Below, one piece after another: positions 58,001 through 64,000 of a DNA stretch of 64,000 nt (positions are counted from its first letter, which is position 1; every line of letters starts with the position of its first letter). A program made the translations under genes and the position numbers. The stretch covers positions 128,794,001 to 128,858,000 of the forward strand of contig CP142451.1 of the NCBI GenBank assembly GCA_038049695.1. The letters are read 5' to 3'. The DNA is from Cinnamomum chago. Lineage: Eukaryota > Streptophyta > Magnoliopsida > Laurales > Lauraceae. The notes beneath the pieces are model-generated. The model saw only the letters and a program-made list of their open reading frames with translations, did no database searches and had not been told where the DNA came from.

Positions 58001-61000
58001 TCCCACCTACCCTGGTTTTCAATTTCCAGATTCTATATGATGGTTTCATTGGATGTGCCCATCACTGCATATGTATTGCGCCATGCATATCTTGCAGTAC
58101 CGTCTTAAAAGCTACATTAGTTGAAACCTTTATTTGTCTTTACTGTGCCAAATCATTACCGGCCCCAGTTGATGGTATTTGGGCAAAAGTGGCAAGCCCC
58201 CACCTACCTTGGTTTTCTATTTCCACATCCCCTCCTTGCTCATTGATACTGAACCGTATATAGACACTAATAAGAATGATACTTGCCTTTGGATTGAAGG
58301 TGTATTTCTCACTTCATCTACTCACATTTTGATGAGATGATGAAGTGCACTTCAATCACACAGTGAATGCCACTCAAAATCTGACTGATTTTCAGGTTAC
58401 TTATAATTCACGGGGTGCTTTTTGAACAGAGACTGGACACTGGTAATAAGCAGGCCCCTCGGTGCATTTTTTTCTCTTGTTTAACTACCAGTAATTGACA
58501 CAATATGATCATATTTTTCTTTTGGGTCAAAATATTTAAACTTGGTTGCAACTTTTAGACTACATCCAAACACAGATTAGTTTGATCATACCATTCAAGA
58601 ATATATATATATATATATATATTTTGATCATTTATCTACTTTAATTTCTTGTCTCTTTATTCTCTTTCACATTTCCTTAGATGACTAGAAAGCATGATTC
58701 TGCACTTTTATAGGGAATGGCTACTTTAACGCTTTCTGCATCTGTTCCCGCATTCAAACCCCCCACCTGTGTGGGGTCTGTTTGCCCATCAGCAAGTCCA
58801 GCTCAGTATGGTGTATTCTTTTGTGGCCTCTATTTGATTGCTCTGGGGACGGGTGGCATCAAACCTTGTGTGTCATCCTTTGGAGCGGATCAGTTTGATG
58901 ATACTGATCCAACGGAGAGGGTGAAAAAGGGATCATTCTTCAATTGGTTTTATTTCTCTATCAACATTGGCGCACTCATATCAAGCAGCTTCCTCGTCTA
59001 TATCCAAGATAATTATGGGTGGGGCTTAGGGTTTGGCATTCCTACGTTATTTATGGGCCTGGCAATAGGAAGTTTTTTCACGGGCACAGCACTTTATAGA
59101 TTTCAGAAACCTGGTGGTAGCCCTATTACAAGAATGTGCCAGGTTGTGGTTGCATCACTTCGCAAGTGGAGCGTTGATATCCCTCATGACAGTTCTCTCC
59201 TATATGAACTACCGGACAAAACCTCTGCAATTGAAGGGAGTCGAAAACTGGAGCACAGTGATGAACTCAAGTAAATTTTCTTCCTCTCTCCTTTGAACTT
59301 TAACTTAAGGCATGCTTTTCATGTCTTCTCCACTTAGGGTAGGAAGGATGCTTTTGCAGCAAATCCATGGTGAATGCATTTTCAGTAGCAGCTGAATTTT
59401 GTTGTGATCTTGATTTGGGATGACATGGTTAGAAGGCCTGTGGCTTGCCTATGTGGTTTTATTTTAATGTGCCTTCCCAAATAAACATAGCAAGACCCAC
59501 ACCATGCTCTCCTCAAATTGCCATACCATTTGCAAGTAATGGTGAATGTAACTGGACCTTTTAGTAAAAATTCTTGAAACCTATTTATTGCTTTGAATAT
59601 ATATACAGACCATAAAACAATGATTATATTATATCCTTTGAGATTTTACGAAAGTAACTCAGAGTTTCATATCCACGAAACGATACTGCATTGTCTCACA
59701 ATGGCCATTTTGCAGCTAGAGGCCTTTAGGGAATAAATCAAAACATAGAATCTTAGTCAACATCCATACAATAGCCGTGGTGGAAGTAAAGGAAGAGAAT
59801 TGAAGCACAATTTGCAGGAAAATCTACTGCCTGCCATCTAGTATGAAGTATGCTCACACCCAAGCACATAATCATTCCACAATTCCAACATAGGGTTTTG
59901 TTTAAGAAGTACAGATTTTTTTATTCATTTCTGAAAAAGAAAAAGAATCATTAATGTCATTACTATAGGAAATCTGCCCACAAGCTCTCTCGAATTCATC
60001 TGGAGTGAACATAGGTAGCAGAATTGAAATTTTTATCTTCTGGCTGCCATTCTTATCTTCCTTTCTTGGTATGCAGATTCTTAACTTCAAATGTTTTGAT
60101 GTCTTAGCTCCAAATGCGCAACAACCCTAATGGGTTTTTATCCTTTTCTCTCCTTTTTTTCTATGGTGTTGAGGGTAAGGATGAAAATATCGTAGCGGCC
60201 GTGGCTGCTACGATAAATGTATTTTATCGGCGGTCTCAGCCGTGGGCCGCCACAAACCTGTAGCGGCCGATACGAGCTGCTACATTTATGTATCGGCCGC
60301 TACACCGCTCCACTGGAAAAAAAAAAAACCTTCATTCGTTGGCTGGGTGGAAGTAGAACACCAATGGAAAAAATAAATAAATAAAAGAAAGAGAGGAAAT
60401 CCAGAAAGAAAGAAAGAAAGAAAAAAAAACAGAAAAAAAGAAAAGGGCATACTTGGAGTGGCTGATCCACCACGGTCATCTAGCAATAGCAGCAGCAACA
60501 TCACCATCATCCGGCAGCAGCAGCAGCACCACCGTCCGACAATAGCAGCACCTCTGTCTAGCAGCAACAACGTTATTCTCTCTTCGTTTCTTTGTTTTTT
60601 TTTTTCCTCCTCCTCCCTTCCTTTATTTCTCTCTGCCTTTCTCAATGCCTTGCCAACCCTTGCAGCGAAATGTGGAATAGGGTTTGGAAAGTCCTTGATC
60701 TTTTATTTGAAGAATGAAATAGGGTTTGGAAAGGCCCCTTTGGTTTTTCTTGGTCTATTACATGCTTCTATGGGCCTACCTAGGACGAATCTCGGTCTTT
60801 CTTGCTTCTATGGGCCTACCTACTTATGAACACACTCAACATTAACGAGATTAGTAAAATATTTTGCATTACTAATCCTATTCATTAATCACTTTAATAA
60901 AAAAAGGGTCTTAATTAAATTTCATTTCAGTTGAAAGTAGGACTTAATTAAATTTCACACTAATTAAAAACAGGCCTTAGTTAAATTTCACTCTAATTGA

Positions 61001-63219
61001 AAATAGGCCTTAATTAAGTTTCACTCTAACTGAAATTAGGCCTTAATTAAATTTCAGTCTAATTGAAAATAGACCTGGCCAAATAACACTCTAATTGAAA
61101 ATTGGTATGGCCAAATTTGACTCTAATAGATATGGGCCCTGACCAAATCCCACTCTAATAAATATGGGCCTGACCAAATCTTATCTAATAGGAAATAGGG
61201 CACTGGCCTAATTTTACTATAACACGAAATGGGCCATAGCCAATTTTCACTCTAATAGTAAAAATAACCTTTACCAAATATGTGGTGCAATTCTGCTAAA
61301 ATTGCTTATTTGTGCAGTGTTTCATTATAAGTATTTTGTCACTTGTGAATATATGTAGATATCTAGATCGATATTGTCAGTGGTGTAGGACCTCATACAA
61401 TGAGGGGACCGCTACGCCCCCCTTATCTTAGTTACTTTTGCAAAAAAAAAAAAAAACCACATTTTCTATCATTTCCAATATTCTGGATTTTCTGCAATAT
61501 TTTTAAATTTTTTCAACAATTTTTTCAAAATGCACCGTTATGCTGCTACGTAGTGCCCCGCTTCGTAGTGTTTTGGCGGCGAGCATAGACGGCTATTTTC
61601 ATCCTTGGTTGAGGGTTGATGTTGAATTAGAAAATAATGAATTGTGAGATAAATCTTAAGAACAAAGATTTTTCTCTCCCTTTCCTAGTGCGCATGCGCA
61701 TGCATTTTATAGAACCCTTGGACGATGAGCCTCAATTACCTTGGTCTTTTGTTTTAAAGAGGATTTGTTGTAAAGGAACTAAAAAAGATAAGAGGATTTG
61801 TAGGGGCAGTTGTGAACCAAATGACCATATTGCCCATAGAAACTAGAGATGTCCCACGACACCAATAGTTTTATGAAGATCCAATTCATACATGTGTGTG
61901 TGTCGGTAGGCTTGTATAGTCTGCTGTACCTATTTGCCTAAGCCTTTCTTCAAATGATAATATATACCTCAACCTTGTTCAAACTATGTTGTAGATTGTT
62001 GTATTCTTCTGTATCACATCATGTTAAGCCTTCCGCACAGAATAAGCATTCCATACAGATGGAATCCATGTTTTAAAGACACCATAATCAACTGTGTGAA
62101 CCTGCATTTAGGAAATTGAACAAAACCATCCTTGTTGACGATTCCAGTCATACTATGATTAACTTCTAGTGGTTGGTTTAAATCAATCATCCACCTGCAA
62201 GCCAGTTATTGGACCAACTAGGATTTATACTCTGAGAATTTTTGCAATTTGTTCTTTTGGCTGTTACTAACCGGACCATCAGCAATGATCACTACAAGAT
62301 AAACCCAATATGTTTAGAGTGCTTCCTTGAATAACTATTGATTGTCTTATGGTGCATGTTGTGTATTTTCCCTATTAAATGCCATGTCTACTGCAGGTGT
62401 CTTGATAAAGCTGCCACAGTGACTGATCTGGATGTCAAGACGGGTGATTTTTCTAATCCATGGAGGCTGTGCACCATCACACAGGTGGAAGAACTGAAGA
62501 TACTGGTCCGCATGTTCCCCATCTGGGCCACAGTAATAGTGTTCTCTGCTGTGTATGCACAGATGTCTACCATGTTTGTAGAGCAAGGGGAGGTTTTAGA
62601 CACTTCTCTTGGCTCGTTCACTATTCCACCTGCTTCTTTGTCAACCTTTGATGTGGTGAGCGTTATTGTATGGGTTCCAATGTACGACGCAATTCTCATC
62701 CCAATAGCAAGGAAATTCACTGGGAAGCCTAGAGGCTTCACGGAGCTGCAGAGAATGGGTATTGGGCTGTTCGTATCAATTCTATCCATGGTAGCAGCTG
62801 CAGTGGTAGAGATCAGACGATTGGACATTGCAAAAGAGCTGGATCTAACCCACACAAAGGCTGCAGTCCCGCTGAGCATTTTGTGGCAGATACCACAGTA
62901 TTTTCTAGTGGGTGCTGCTGAAGTTTTCACCTTCATCGGGCAGCTTGAGTTTTTCTATGACCAGTCCCCTGATGCCATGCGAAGCCTGTGCAGCGCTTTG
63001 GCTCTCCTTACAACTGCACTTGGGAATTACTTGAGTTCGTTCATTCTAACAGTAGTGACTTACGTGACAACCAGGGGAGGGAAGACTGGATGGATACCCG
63101 ATAATTTAAATGAGGGGCATCTCGATTACTTCTTTTGGCTATTGGCCGGTCTCAGCTTAGTAAACCTGCTGGTATATGTTTACTGTGCTTCAAGGTACAA
63201 GTGCAAGAAGGCTTCCTGA
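55056..63219 (+). CDS. NPF8: NPF8/PTR2-like proton-coupled peptide transporter, copy 2, 5 exons
   Basis: The exons are 55,056-55,109, 57,387-57,492, 57,580-57,797, 58,714-59,270 and 62,397-63,219, with the same phases and lengths as copy 1. They give 585 codons plus TGA. The ECCER motif (56-60), GTGGIKPC (about 171) and [10 protein letters not shown] (about 203) are intact. Exons 3 and 4 look identical to copy 1. Exon 5 has V373, E374, E377, W404, E428, K458, L515, T517 and C581. Most of these fit the family pattern I recall (MFVEQG, WVPx[22 protein letters not shown]), so copy 2 looks the more conserved there. In exon 2 it carries R29 where the family usually has G (TGDGSVD). It keeps the uninterrupted upstream sequence and is probably the copy with the ancestral promoter. 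Confidence 0.95.
57882..58226 (+). repeat. Tandem repeat of about 197 bp in intron 3 (copy 2)
   Basis: Same structure as at 40,115-40,459: two units starting CATGCATATCTTGCAGTAC, both with CCCCAGTTGATGGTATTTGG. The two units differ from each other more than copy 1 and copy 2 differ. Confidence 0.88.
58600..58623. repeat. (AT)n microsatellite in intron 3, expanded in copy 2
   Basis: Copy 2 has a run of about ten AT units; copy 1 has only three or four at 40,835-40,842. The length changed after the duplication. Confidence 0.9.
60176..61607. mobile_element. hAT-like DNA transposon in intron 4 (copy 2)
   Basis: Flanked by GTTGAGGG (60,168-60,175 and 61,608-61,615), with AAGGATGAAAATA inverted ends. 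Copy 2 keeps an extra hairpin at the left end (ATCGTAGC ... GCTACGAT) that is shortened in copy 1. The perfect 15-bp inverted repeat is at 60,259-60,273 and 60,290-60,304. No transposase is evident. Confidence 0.85.
60905..61260. repeat. Degenerate about 33-bp tandem array in the intronic hAT element (copy 2)
   Basis: Units of GGCCTTAATTAAATTTCA plus CTAATTGAAAATA, matching 43,105-43,465 unit by unit. Confidence 0.85.
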
Positions 63220-64000
63220 GCATTTTTTTAAAAAATCTGGTTTGATGGTTTGGTGTACAGATGCTTGCAGTCCCTCGTGTTGCCAAAATTTCTGTAAGTA
63301 CTTCTCAAAGTTGTAATATTTAAGACTGATACATGTCCTCCATGACGCATAAAATTGTATCAAGTGCAATTTTATGGACTACGGTTGCTTGTAATTTGTA
63401 ATAATTTATTCCTTTTATATACTTGGCATAATTTCCATGTCCGACTTCTTGGATAGATTCTAACCATCCTCTCTTTCGGAAACGCTTACATTGTTGCGAC
63501 CATTTTGAGACAGACTGAACTTGTCAAGTGGTGTGATTTTGCAGAAGTATTCCTTTGGCGTTTAGGAATGTTTTCTTCTTCTTTTTTTAGTCTTTTGGAG
63601 AATATCAGAATTCAAAGCAGTTCTGGTCCATGCCCAGGTCTAACATTTCTGTGCCTTAAAATATTATTTAATGAGTAAATGGAGAAATTTAGCTGGGTAT
63701 GCCCCATCAATGTTTTTCAATCTTGGACATGCTGGTTACTTTTCAACAAGGGTTTAGTAGAGTGGATGTAAGGTGAAAAGATCAGTTGTAGATAAATTTG
63801 GTATATTTCACTTTCATTGTTGGAGGCCGGAGTCTATTTCTGGCAGAAAATCGACTATCACAACAGCTTTTTATACTCACCATTAACATCTGAGGCCTAC
63901 CCCTCCTGGTTTAATGAAAATTTGATCGCAGTGTATAAGTCTGCAGATTAGTACCAGTGACAAAGGTGTAGATTGCAGCTGCAGTGCCTCATTTTTAGAA
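63220..64000 (+). other. 3' UTR and downstream flank of transporter copy 2
   Basis: It matches 45,491-46,300. The window ends just before the position where copy 1 has its (TC)n tract. No further gene is visible. Confidence 0.5.

Larger units (their letters stand above)
51028..64000. repeat. Segmental tandem duplication, copy 2 (continues past the window)
   Basis: It matches copy 1 from about 26,862, without the hAT element, Sirevirus-like LTR or PWWP-carrying insertion. It is shorter before the gene (about 4.0 kb against 10.3 kb from boundary to start codon). It is still matching copy 1 (near 46,300) at the window end. Confidence 0.93.

Noticed and set aside
1-64000. tRNA genes, rRNA, CRISPR arrays or viral capsid genes
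   Set aside because: None were recognised; tRNA-like boxes occur only within SINE-type repeats.

Overview
This window is nuclear DNA of a flowering plant. The evidence is intron-containing genes with plant GT-AG signals, a plant-type glutamate decarboxylase with a calmodulin-binding tail, NPF8/PTR2-type peptide transporters, and dense plant transposons (CACTA, hAT, Ty1-copia including a Sirevirus-type LTR, RTE LINE, tRNA-derived SINE, MITEs). The species cannot be named from the sequence alone. No bacterial, organellar or CRISPR features were seen.

Left part (1-14.4 kb): an 11,015-bp CACTA (En/Spm) DNA transposon (1916-12930, 3-bp target duplication AGA) sits inside what looks like an older Ty3-gypsy fossil. 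Its ends carry dense arrays of TTGCCGGCG/CGCCGGCAA hairpins. No transposase is recognisable inside. Its interior instead holds antisense, exon-like pieces with splice signals that look like a captured host gene.

Middle left (15.2-19.24 kb): one complete minus-strand glutamate decarboxylase gene, five exons and 500 codons, with one GC-AG intron and a TATA box. From 19.2 to 26.9 kb there is no gene, only microsatellites, a SINE-like repeat, a fold-back repeat, a MITE and a Ty1-copia solo LTR.

Right part (26.9-64 kb): a large tandem duplication. Copy 1 starts near 26,862 and copy 2 near 51,028 and runs off the window. Each carries one complete five-exon, 585-codon NPF8/PTR2-like proton-coupled peptide transporter gene (37,212-45,490 and 55,056-63,219). 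Copy 1 later gained three insertions absent from copy 2: a 1,941-bp hAT element (perfect 8-bp target duplication), a 2.28-kb Sirevirus-like solo LTR, and a 1.94-kb element carrying PWWP-protein gene fragments that landed about 68 bp upstream of the start codon. Exons 3 and 4 appear identical between the copies while exon 5 differs at nine residues, several at positions I recall as conserved in the family. Between the copies lie a Ty3-gypsy-like LTR fossil and a Ty1-copia fossil whose LTR ends almost exactly where copy 2 begins.

The host genes serve glutamate/GABA metabolism and peptide transport; nothing suggests an operon-like link. The most unusual features are the gene-carrying CACTA element, the PWWP-fragment insertion beside one duplicate, and the uneven divergence of the duplicated transporters.
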